Shown: positions 17,818-25,702 of the stretch, piece after piece
Position numbering within the stretch: the stretch's first letter is position 1
Layout: each line of letters starts with the position of its first letter
Translations under genes and position numbers: made by a program
Assembly: GCA_029931975.1 (NCBI GenBank)
Contig: JAOZQY010000027.1
Span: 1 to 45,962, forward strand
Direction of reading: 5' to 3'
Source: Bacteroidales bacterium
GTDB lineage: Bacteria; Bacteroidota; Bacteroidia; Bacteroidales; GCA-2748055
Length of the DNA: 45,962 nt
The notes under the pieces: model-generated
What the model saw: the letters and a program-made list of their open reading frames with translations, nothing else
What the model was told of the DNA's origin: nothing
Database searches by the model: none

Positions 17818-17849
17818 TTTGCAGTGTTTGAAATAAATAACACTGCAAA
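17818..17849 (-). promoter_or_regulatory. Perfect 11-bp inverted repeat in the leader of the TonB receptor operon
   Basis: TTTGCAGTGTT (17818-17828) and AACACTGCAAA (17839-17849) are perfect inverted copies with a 10-base AT-rich loop, placed 8 bases before the start codon at 17809. It could be a regulator's operator or an RNA hairpin that hides the ribosome binding site. There is no T-tract after it on the minus strand, so a terminator for the upstream M24 remnant is unlikely. Confidence 0.5.
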
Positions 17850-17921
17850 TCTGCTTCACTCAAACATCAAAGAGAAATAAGAGTTACCGAATTGACGGTT
17901 TTTCCGGATGAACTGTATAAG

Positions 17922-18506
17922 CTACTGCGACCGGACCGCTTCCACCCCTTCAATCGTGAGAGGCAGAGCCTTTCCAAGACGGAGGGCCCCCACTTCCGTG
18001 ATCAGGAAGTCCTCCTCATTTCGCATTCCGCTGAAATCCCTGAATTTTTCTATATCGCTGTAGTTCAGGAACTGTGAGTGCTGGTTTTTGGATTTCCAGA
18101 GATCCATCAGATCGGGAATAAAATAGATGCCCGGTTCAATGGTAAGTACGTAGCCGGGACGAAGTTCTTTACCCAGTCTCAGGGACTTCAGACCGAATTG
18201 GCTTGATTTGGGTACGCCGTCATAGCCGACCCATTGCTCACCCAGGTTCTCCATATCATGAACATCCAGTCCCATCATATGTCCAGTCCCGCAGGGGAAG
18301 AACAGGGCATGGGCGCCCGCCTCCACTGCTTCCTCAGTATCTCCTCTGGTAAGGCCAAATGTTTTGAGTCCTTCGAATATGGTACGACAGGCGGTAAGGT
18401 GCACTTCCTTAAACGCTGTTCCAGGCTTTAGCATGGAAACGGCTGCCAGATGGGCATCCAGGCTTAGCTGGTAAATTTCTTTGCTAAACATTTGCACAAT
18501 ATACTA
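17922..18506 (-). pseudogene. Truncated M24 metallopeptidase (Xaa-Pro aminopeptidase C-terminal half)
   Basis: About 190 residues from a GTG at 18497 remain; an in-frame TAG at 18504-18506 lies just upstream. The frame reads as the C-terminal part of a pita-bread-fold aminopeptidase P: GTGHMMGLDVHD (metal-binding His), LTIEPGIYF (Glu) and EDFLITEVGALR (Glu). The first metal-binding segment with its two Asp ligands, and the whole N-terminal creatinase domain, are missing, so the usual length of about 430-460 residues is cut by more than half. The upstream DNA is occupied by the divergent PQQ-propeller gene. I read this as a non-functional remnant. Confidence 0.7.
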
Positions 18507-18540
18507 ACTTAGAGCCTTCCAAACCATTTTTTAATATTCC

Positions 18541-19785
18541 ATGACCAAATATATTTTTCCGCTTTTTTTGCTGCTGCTCTCCTGCTCCGCCGCTCAATCC
18601 GATATTTCTGAATGGCGCGGAGCCAACCGTTCCGGAGTCTATCCCGATACCGGATTACTAACTTCCTGGCCAGAAAAGGGGCCGCGAGAGATCTGGACCA
18701 TAGACAGCCTTGGAAGAGGTTATGGATCACCTCAATTTATGGAAGATCGTTTTTACATTACCGGAGAAGTGGATAGTATGGCGCTTTTGTATTGCTTTGA
18801 CCTGGATGGAATGAAACTATGGCAAACCACTCTGGGCAAAGAGTGGGTCACAAGTTTTCCCGGATCCCGCTCTGCCCCCACTATTGTGGATGATCTGATC
18901 TACATTGGAACCGGTATGGGAGACCTCTATTGTATTAATCGTGTCGATGGCAGCCTGCTTTGGTCCAAAGATTTTACGGATGATTTTCAGGGGGGCTATC
19001 CTCTGCATGGTCATTCCGAAGCTGCGAATATTTTGGGCGATTTGGTATTCTGGACCCCGGGTGGAAAAACCTACAATGTGGTGGCACTTGATCGCTTCAA
19101 TGGAGGGCTCATATGGAGTAATCCTGGATTTGGTGAGTATTCCGCCTATAATCCTGGAAAAATAATCTCTCTTGCGGAGCGAAAGCTTTTTGTCACTTTT
19201 ACAGCCTACCATATTATGGGCCTGGATGCAGAAACCGGGGATCTGTTGTGGTCCCAGGAACAGACGAGTTATCCCCCCGAGAAGAGGAGTCCCGGATACG
19301 GTGACACTCATGCCAACTCGGTGATCTATAAGGATGGTTCGATCTACTATGCGGCCGGAGATGGCAATGGTGGCGTCAGACTAGACCTCTCCGAAGATGG
19401 CAGCGAAATCACCCAGGTTTGGCGTAATCCTGGATTTGACAGCTTTATGGGAGGTATTGTAATGATTGGACAGTATTTATATACCTGTGGAACCACCGCA
19501 CAATATCTCAAATCCATTGATGCCACCACAGGGATGCTCACAGATTCATTGAAAATTGGTCAGGGTGCAGTGATTGCCGCTGATGAGATGCTATATTACT
19601 ACAATCAGCGTGGGCAGATGTATCTGATCAGCTACGATGAGGGAAAGATGAAGGAGCTTAGTTCCTTTAAAATTAAAAAGGGAACACGGCATCACTTTTC
19701 CCACCCGGTTATTCACAGGGGTGTGCTTTATCAACGGCGGGGAGAGGCGCTGATGGCTTATGATATCAGGGAGCAGTCCGAATAA
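18541..19785 (+). CDS. PQQ-like beta-propeller lipoprotein
   Basis: 414 residues. A lipoprotein signal with LLLLSCS places the lipidated Cys near residue 15. The body has repeated PQQ-type blades, for example YCFDLDGMKLWQ, YCINRVDGSLLWSKDF, VALDRFNGGLIWS and MGLDAETGDLLWSQEQ, and starts with ISEWRGANRSGVYPDTGLL, a hallmark of PQQ-binding-like (WD40-like) proteins such as those seen in Planctomycetes and Bacteroidota. These lack proven PQQ chemistry and the function is unknown; an envelope-located binding or scaffolding propeller is likely. It stands alone on the plus strand among broken genes and is followed by a small hairpin. Confidence 0.82.
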   Translation: MTKYIFPLFLLLLSCSAAQSDISEWRGANRSGVYPDTGLLTSWPEKGPREIWTIDSLGRGYGSPQFMEDRFYITGEVDSMALLYCFDLDGMKLWQTTLGKEWVTSFPGSRSAPTIVDDLIYIGTGMGDLYCINRVDGSLLWSKDFTDDFQGGYPLHGHSEAANILGDLVFWTPGGKTYNVVALDRFNGGLIWSNPGFGEYSAYNPGKIISLAERKLFVTFTAYHIMGLDAETGDLLWSQEQTSYPPEKRSPGYGDTHANSVIYKDGSIYYAAGDGNGGVRLDLSEDGSEITQVWRNPGFDSFMGGIVMIGQYLYTCGTTAQYLKSIDATTGMLTDSLKIGQGAVIAADEMLYYYNQRGQMYLISYDEGKMKELSSFKIKKGTRHHFSHPVIHRGVLYQRRGEALMAYDIREQSE

Positions 19786-19797
19786 CTAAGACATACC

Positions 19798-19812
19798 TGG
19801 GAATACTTCCCA
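19798..19812 (+). terminator. Small hairpin after the PQQ-propeller gene
   Basis: TGGGAA-TAC-TTCCCA is a perfect 6-bp stem with a 3-base loop, 13 bases after the stop at 19785, followed by ATTTCC-like sequence with only three T. It may act as a weak intrinsic terminator; the T-tract is poor. Confidence 0.35.
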
Positions 19813-19843
19813 TTTCCATATGTTGTTGGATATGATGCAATGC

Positions 19844-19886
19844 TTGGATCACATTCCTCTTTAGCGTAATTAATAGTGTGATCCAA
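19844..19886. repeat. 10-bp inverted repeat
   Basis: TTGGATCACA (19844-19853) and TGTGATCCAA (19877-19886) are perfect inverted copies with 23 bases between them. A second palindrome, AATGATC-GAT-GATCATT, lies at 19896-19912. Both sit right before a truncated gene remnant. They could be the trace of a mobile element, a folded RNA, or an operator. No transposase is nearby. Confidence 0.4.
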
Positions 19887-19887
19887 A

Positions 19888-20149
19888 TCCAGCTTAATGA
19901 TCGATGATCATTCAGAATCCACTCACATGAAGATTTACAATACTTTTGTCCGAAAGTGGGGAGGTGCATTTATTATCATTGCTGCCCTCTTTCCCTTCAC
20001 CCCCCTTTCACTGGTGGTAATTGCCCTTACCCTATTTCACTATCCTTTCAGGCCATTTTTTACTTTACGCCCTGGCACGGCTGCTTAGATTTGTTCTCCA
20101 GGGCCTTTTCTTCTTCGATCTTTTGAAGCTGGACCACTGGGTCATCTGA
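19888..20149 (+). pseudogene. Frameshifted remnant of a small membrane protein
   Basis: The plus frame from 19897 gives KWGGAFIIIAALFPFTPLSL and HYPFRPF, then falls out of frame. Removing one T from the six-T run at 20055-20061 restores a continuous reading into LLYALARLLRFVLQGLFFFD and LLKLDHWVI, ending at the TGA at 20147-20149. The joined product has two to three membrane segments and looks like the C-terminal part of a VTT/YqaA-like or related membrane protein; an in-frame stop at 19879-19881 cuts off anything upstream. Either the gene is dead or the T-run is a sequencing error; the missing N-terminal part favours decay. Confidence 0.55.
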
Positions 20150-20237
20150 TATAAAGTGAAATATAGATACAGGTCCTGCCTGTTCTATTTGACTTTAGAC
20201 TTGATTTATTTTCCCGTTTTATAAGTCAAATTATTTA
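20150..20237. other. Non-coding spacer with a 9-bp inverted repeat
   Basis: This AT-rich spacer lies between two convergent gene remnants. ATTTGACTT (20187-20195) and AAGTCAAAT (20223-20231) are perfect inverted copies with a 27-base gap. No gene was seen here. Confidence 0.35.
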
Positions 20238-21045
20238 TTATATATGTTTTTGCCGCTTTTCTTCATCTACCAGTGCTTCGGGTGATCCGTTGGGGTAGTG
20301 TTCTGTATCGAGCATTTTCAGAATCCGCTCAAAGTAGCCGTAGATACCAAGGGTGTGAACCCTGATCTCGCTACTGGCATTTCCTCCCAGTACGGGCCTG
20401 TCGTGGATCAGGGCAACCTTTAATCCCTGTTCCACAGCGGCAATGGAGGCTGCACATCCGGCAATTCCCCCTCCTACAACTACCAGGTCGAAACTTAGAT
20501 TTTGTACGGGAATCTCTCCACTTTCTGAGAAACGGTTCCGCATCTCCTTCAGGTAATCTTGCTGGTTAGTGGGAGTCCGGTCAGATCCTCCAGTACTACT
20601 TCAACCGGTCCTTCTTCCAACTTTACCTTCCCGGCATAGTTCCAGCCCCATCCACTAAAGTGCCCCATGGTTTTGGAGAGTTTCGCCCCTCCATCCAGAT
20701 ATTAAACTGTCCGGGCGGGGACCAGTTTCCCGGTGCCCAGTCTGTAGTCCGGGCCCAAACATGATAGTTTCCACCTGAAGGAACCCGGATAGTATCCTTT
20801 GTTGTCAAAACTTTCACATTCAATAAACAGCTCCTTGCCGTACTGTCCTGGTACTGCAGATAGAGCCGGTGGTAAAAATTACGTGCCAATTCCCCAATCA
20901 CAGCAGAGGAAGTTCCTCCATAGATGATCATATCTGCGACAAATTGCTTGTCAGGCATCGATTTTTGCCTATTTTCACAGGAGCTTGTGAAAAGGACCAT
21001 GAAAAGGAGCGTGCCCAGGGTATGAAGGAGTGTTTTCATGATCAT
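20238..21045 (-). pseudogene. Multiply frameshifted FAD-dependent oxidoreductase
   Basis: Three overlapping frames on the minus strand together read as one protein. The first (start 21045 or 21039) has a lipoprotein signal (LFTSSC), the fragment MIIYGGTSSAVIGEL, and a beta domain with YHVWARTTDWAPGNW. The sense then moves to another frame near 20687-20692 (GHFSGWGWNYAGKVKLEEGP and VEVVLEDLTG), and moves again near 20570-20585 into LVVVGGGIAGCAASIAA and RPVLGGNASSEIRVHT, the dinucleotide-binding start of a PF12831 FAD oxidoreductase. The reading ends at 20238, soon after VDEEKR, so most of the catalytic part, several hundred residues, is missing. Members of this family often sit in glycan-degradation clusters, as here. 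It is a dead gene with at least two frameshifts and a 3' deletion. Confidence 0.75.
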
Positions 21046-21096
21046 TCAGGATTGATTGTATTGAAAGCTGAAAATATGAAAATCTAAAGTAAGCAT

Positions 21097-22878
21097 ATGT
21101 ATATGAAAATCTTAGTTTTTTCATTATTTATCTGCATGCTATTATCAGCATGCAATACACCGCAAGAACTTAGTGAAACCAGCTCACCGAACATTATTCT
21201 GGTGATGACAGACGACCAGGGATATGGGGATCTGGGTTTACATAAAAATCCTTATATCAGGACCCCGGTACTGGATTCTCTGGCCAGACACAGTACCAGA
21301 ATAGATCCCTTTTATGTATCTCCCGTATGTGCACCCACCCGTTCCAGCCTGATGACTGGAAGGTATCACCTGCGCACAGGTGTCTATGATACTTACAACG
21401 GTGGAGCCATGATGTCCACGGAAGAGCAAACTGTGGCCGAGGTGCTTGCTGAACATGGCTACCATACAGCCATGGTGGGTAAATGGCACCTGGGCGACTC
21501 CTATCCAATGAGGCCCATGGACCAGGGTTTTCAGTATTACCTGGCCCATAAGGGAGGTGGAATTGGTCAGCCCGGAGATGATTTTGGAAACTTTATGCGG
21601 ACAGATAGCTCCTATTTTGATCCATTTCTCTGGGAAAACGGGAAGCGGGTAAGACGATCAGGCTATTGCTCTGACATTTTTACAGATCAGGCCATTGAAT
21701 TTATTACCTCACACACCAGCGAACAGGCTAAGAATCCCTTCTTTCTCTACCTGGCCTTTAATGCACCCCACACACCCCTCCAATTGCCAGAAAAATATGA
21801 ACAGGAATATAGCGAGATGGAGTATGGAAGTACAGATTTCTTAGTGAGTGGCGGAAATGTGTCTGAAATGAATGAGCGGGATATGGAAAGTGCCCGGAGG
21901 GTATATGGCATGGTCAGTAATATTGATGATAACATGGGCCGTCTTCTGAGTACTTTGAAAAAGCTGGGGATAGAAGAGAACACCCTGGTCGTCTTTCTCA
22001 CCGACAATGGTCCCCAGCAAAGAAGGTATACGGCGGGACTGAACCAGAGGAAATCGAGTGTTATGGAGGGAGGCATACGGGTTCCATGTATGTTTTACTG
22101 GAAGGAAAAGCTCCAGGAAAACCGTATAATAAACACCCCATCTGCCCATATCGATATGATGCCTACTCTGCTGGATTTTGCAGGGATATCCTATAGCGGG
22201 GATATGGATGGAATCAGCCTGGAGCCTGAACTCACAGGGAAACATGTATCCAAAGAAGACCGTTCCCTCTTTTTTGTCTGGGACCGGGGATACCCGCAGC
22301 GGTACAGTAATATGGCTGTAAGAAAGGGTCGTTATAAGCTGGTGGGTCAGACCGAACATGGAGAAACAAATGATCATCTGAAACTTTTCGATTTGGAGAA
22401 TGATCCTTATGAACTGGTGGATGTAAGTGCGGAACAAAGGGAGGTGAAGGCTGCCTTGCAACTGGAACTGGATCAGTGGTACGAAGAGATCATTGTGAGT
22501 CCCCATCTGTTGAAGTCGCCCAGAATGATTATCGGGTCCGAATATGAGAACACCGTGATCCTGGGACGCAACGACTGGAAAGGTCCTAAAGCTATGCAAT
22601 GGGCCTCTGATCAGGCATTTGGCTATTATGATATAACGTTCGTGGACCCTGGACCTTATTCGGTTAAGATGGTTTTCAAAGAGTCTCTCCCTGCTGCGGG
22701 ACAAGTGAGGATCAGGGTGGGTACGCGACAGTACTGGTTCAGCAATCGCGATACGACAATCAGCGAAATTAGCATGGAAGATTTATTGTTCGACCGGGGA
22801 GATCATGCTTTTGAGGCCTGGTACCAGGCAAAAGGTGGAATTTATTCACCCATCTGTATTGAAGTAGAAAAGCGGTAA
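21097..22878 (+). CDS. Sulfatase (S1 family, CxPxR type), lipoprotein
   Basis: 593 residues from the ATG at 21097; an ATG at 21103 is equally possible. The lipobox LLSACN puts the lipidated Cys at residue 19. The formylglycine motif CAPTRSSLMTGR starts at C78, metal ligands include the Asp pair in TDDQGYGD (39-40), and VGKWHLG and TDNGPQ follow. After the sulfatase fold there is an extra C-terminal beta domain of about 110 residues (from about 480). Family enzymes remove sulfate esters from glycans once Cys is oxidised by an anaerobic sulfatase-maturing enzyme, which is not in this window. It is the first gene of a sulfatase-GH2-sulfatase operon; the next start is 3 bases after its stop. Confidence 0.92.
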   Translation: MYMKILVFSLFICMLLSACNTPQELSETSSPNIILVMTDDQGYGDLGLHKNPYIRTPVLDSLARHSTRIDPFYVSPVCAPTRSSLMTGRYHLRTGVYDTYNGGAMMSTEEQTVAEVLAEHGYHTAMVGKWHLGDSYPMRPMDQGFQYYLAHKGGGIGQPGDDFGNFMRTDSSYFDPFLWENGKRVRRSGYCSDIFTDQAIEFITSHTSEQAKNPFFLYLAFNAPHTPLQLPEKYEQEYSEMEYGSTDFLVSGGNVSEMNERDMESARRVYGMVSNIDDNMGRLLSTLKKLGIEENTLVVFLTDNGPQQRRYTAGLNQRKSSVMEGGIRVPCMFYWKEKLQENRIINTPSAHIDMMPTLLDFAGISYSGDMDGISLEPELTGKHVSKEDRSLFFVWDRGYPQRYSNMAVRKGRYKLVGQTEHGETNDHLKLFDLENDPYELVDVSAEQREVKAALQLELDQWYEEIIVSPHLLKSPRMIIGSEYENTVILGRNDWKGPKAMQWASDQAFGYYDITFVDPGPYSVKMVFKESLPAAGQVRIRVGTRQYWFSNRDTTISEISMEDLLFDRGDHAFEAWYQAKGGIYSPICIEVEKR

Positions 22879-22881
22879 AAT

Positions 22882-25695
22882 ATGTACAAGATGAAAATAG
22901 CAGGAATACTACTATCCGGACTTCTTCTTGTACTCCTTCCCTTTGTTTCTGTCCACGGACAGGATACTGAAGTAATCTACCTCTCAGGAACCGGATTCGA
23001 TAATACCGTGGAATGGGACTTTTACTGTAGCAATGGAATGAACAGTAAGGCCTGGACTACTATACAGGTCCCCTCCTGCTGGGAGCAGCAGGGATTTGGT
23101 GAATATAATTATGGACATGTTCCACTGGAAAACCGCTTAAAAGAAGAGGGACACTACAGGTATTTCTTCGATGTCCAAAAAGCCTGGAGAGGAAGGCAGT
23201 TGAAATTGGTTTTTGAAGGTGTGATGACAGATGCCCAGGTGTTGGTTAATGGAAAGCAGGCCGGAGAAGTACATCAGGGAGGCTTTTACCAGTTCATTTA
23301 TTATATTTCAAAACTGGTGAAGTATGGAAAAGAAAACAAGCTGGAGGTGAAGGTAAAGAAGTACTCAGATAATGAGTCGGTTAATCAGGCTGAACGCAAG
23401 GCCGATTACTGGGTGTTTGGAGGAATCTACCGTCCTGTCAGACTGGAGATCAAACCTGAAAATAATATCAACACAGTGGCGATAGATGCATGTGCAGATG
23501 GTATGTTTAGGGCAGACATCGGGCTGGAAGGTAATACGTCAGGGGGGAAAGTACTTGTGGATATTCTTGACCGGGAGGATAGTGTGGTAAGTGCTTTTGA
23601 GACGGTTGTTCCGCCCGAATCTGATAATATCAGAGTAGAGGGAAAAGTGGAATCGCCTCTTCAGTGGAATCCTGAGTTTCCCAATCTCTACACTGCTCAA
23701 TTCACTTTACTGGATGAGGGTGGTGAAGTAATTCACCGGGTAAAGGAGAAGATAGGTTTCAGAACTGTGGAGGTCCGGCCCGAGGACGGAATATATGTGA
23801 ATGGGGAACGCATCAAGTTCAAGGGCGTTTGCAGGCATTCCTTTCATCCTGATCACGGCCGTACATCAAGTAAAGCTTTCAGTATCGAAGTGGTGAACCT
23901 ACTGAAGGATATGAATATGAATGCGGTACGCATGTCACACTACCCTCCTGATGTGCATTTTTTAGATGTTTGTGATTCGCTGGGACTCTTTGTACTGGAC
24001 GAACTGGCCGGCTGGCAGCGTCCCTCCTACGATTCAGTGGTAGGTCGTAAGCTACTTGGTGAGATGATAGCACGCGATGTGAATCATCCCTCTGTGGTGA
24101 TGTGGGATAATGCCAATGAAGGAGGCTGGAACAAAGCCTACGACAAGGATTTCAAAGAACTTGATATCCAGCAGCGGGAGGTCAATCACCCCTGGGCGGT
24201 TTTTGGGCTGACCAATACGGCCCACTATGTGAACTATGATTACCTGGCCATGGACCATTTTGCGCCCAGGAAAATCTTCTTTCCCACGGAGATGATTCAT
24301 GGCTTGTATGATGGGGGGCACGGAGCCGGACTGGAAGATTTTTGGCTGCGTATGTGGAACAATCCCCTCAGTGCTGGCGGATTTCTCTGGGTATTTGCCG
24401 ACGAAGCCGTCAAACGCAGCGACACTGGGAAGCTGGATTCAGATGGAAACCATGCCCCCGATGGCATCCTGGGACCCTATCATGAAAAGGAGGGTAGCTT
24501 CTATGCTATCCGTGAAATCTGGTCGCCCGTGCACTTCGAAAAACGCTATATCACTTCCTGGTTTAACGGAATCTTTCGTATCCAGAACCGCTTTCATTAT
24601 ACGAACCTGGATCAATGCAACTTTCGCTACAACTGGATCAAACTAAAGGGGCCGGGTAATCCTGGGGTGATTGATCCTTCATCCATTGAATCGGGACAGG
24701 TGCTTGATTTTGGCCGGCCACTGGTAGACCCTCTTGAACCAGGACAGAACGGAATACTGGAAGTTCCCTTGTTTGATGGCTGGCAGGATTGTGATGTACT
24801 TTACATGGAAGCATTTGATCCTCATGGACGTTTAATTCATCGCTGGAGCTGGCCGCTTAAGTCGCCGGATCAAAGCACCGCTGAATTACTGGTCCCGGGG
24901 ACTCCAGGAGTTATTGCTGTATCGGAAACTAACGAAACTCTGATCCTTGAATCGGGACCTGTGATCATAGAATTCTCCAAAGCAGATGGAACACTGAAGA
25001 GGGTAAACTCGGGAGAATGGCAGGTACCTTTGTCGGATGGACCGATTTTCAGGGATGATGACCTTCAGCTCATCTCATTCAGACATTTTTCCGGCGAGGA
25101 CAGTCACCATGTGCTTGTGGATTTTGGAAGGGAGGGCAGCCTGGAGTGGATTTTGCATGCCGGGGGACTGCTTGACATGAAACTTCACTATCAGCCTGGA
25201 GAACAAAGACTTCCCTTTACCGGCGCCTCCTTTTCTTTTCCGGAACAAGGTGTCCGGACAGTTAGTTACCTGGGGAACGGACCCTACCGGGTATGGAAAA
25301 ACCGGATGAAGGGAGTAAACTTCAATGTATGGAACAAGAAGTACAACAACACCATTACGGGCCACTCAGGGTTTGACTACCCGGAATTTAAAGGATATTA
25401 TTCAAATCTCTACTGGGCCAGGATCACAGATCTTCAGGATCGGCATTTCACTGTTTACAGTCATACCGATGATTTGTTTCTAAGATTATTCACTCCCGAA
25501 GAGGCTCCCCAACCGGCAGGAACCGCGGTGATCCATCCCCCGGGAGACCTTTCCTTTATGCTGGGAATTCCAGCTATTGGAACCAAATTTAAAAACGCAG
25601 AAGAACTTGGCCCACAGTCCTGTGATTATTATTATATAAAGCGAAGAGTTAGCGGTGAATCTCTTCAGATTGAACTTACTTTTGACTTCAAATAG
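22882..25695 (+). CDS. Glycoside hydrolase family 2 (beta-galactosidase-like)
   Basis: 937 residues with a signal peptide (KIAGILLSGLLLVLLPFVSV). The GH2 order is clear: a jelly-roll sugar-binding domain (VPSCWEQQGFGEYNYG, ADYWVFGGIYRPVRLE), an Ig-like domain, the TIM barrel (GVCRHSFHPDHGR, MNAVRMSHYPPD) and C-terminal beta domains. By position the acid/base is E413 in WDNANEGG and the nucleophile is E470 in FFPTEMIHG. Substrate could be a beta-galactoside, glucuronide or mannoside; sequence alone does not decide. It is exported and sits between two sulfatases, so it likely works on a glycan after desulfation. The second sulfatase starts 7 bases after its stop. Confidence 0.9.
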   Translation: MYKMKIAGILLSGLLLVLLPFVSVHGQDTEVIYLSGTGFDNTVEWDFYCSNGMNSKAWTTIQVPSCWEQQGFGEYNYGHVPLENRLKEEGHYRYFFDVQKAWRGRQLKLVFEGVMTDAQVLVNGKQAGEVHQGGFYQFIYYISKLVKYGKENKLEVKVKKYSDNESVNQAERKADYWVFGGIYRPVRLEIKPENNINTVAIDACADGMFRADIGLEGNTSGGKVLVDILDREDSVVSAFETVVPPESDNIRVEGKVESPLQWNPEFPNLYTAQFTLLDEGGEVIHRVKEKIGFRTVEVRPEDGIYVNGERIKFKGVCRHSFHPDHGRTSSKAFSIEVVNLLKDMNMNAVRMSHYPPDVHFLDVCDSLGLFVLDELAGWQRPSYDSVVGRKLLGEMIARDVNHPSVVMWDNANEGGWNKAYDKDFKELDIQQREVNHPWAVFGLTNTAHYVNYDYLAMDHFAPRKIFFPTEMIHGLYDGGHGAGLEDFWLRMWNNPLSAGGFLWVFADEAVKRSDTGKLDSDGNHAPDGILGPYHEKEGSFYAIREIWSPVHFEKRYITSWFNGIFRIQNRFHYTNLDQCNFRYNWIKLKGPGNPGVIDPSSIESGQVLDFGRPLVDPLEPGQNGILEVPLFDGWQDCDVLYMEAFDPHGRLIHRWSWPLKSPDQSTAELLVPGTPGVIAVSETNETLILESGPVIIEFSKADGTLKRVNSGEWQVPLSDGPIFRDDDLQLISFRHFSGEDSHHVLVDFGREGSLEWILHAGGLLDMKLHYQPGEQRLPFTGASFSFPEQGVRTVSYLGNGPYRVWKNRMKGVNFNVWNKKYNNTITGHSGFDYPEFKGYYSNLYWARITDLQDRHFTVYSHTDDLFLRLFTPEEAPQPAGTAVIHPPGDLSFMLGIPAIGTKFKNAEELGPQSCDYYYIKRRVSGESLQIELTFDFK

Positions 25696-25702
25696 AAAGC
25701 TT

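Noticed and set aside
19844-19912. Insertion sequence ends
   Set aside because: Inverted repeats are present but no transposase or target duplication was found between or beside them.
19897-20088. 63-codon frame as an intact small membrane protein
   Set aside because: Its last residues are out of frame with a clear continuation after a T-run, and the N-terminus is cut by a stop, so it is called a remnant.
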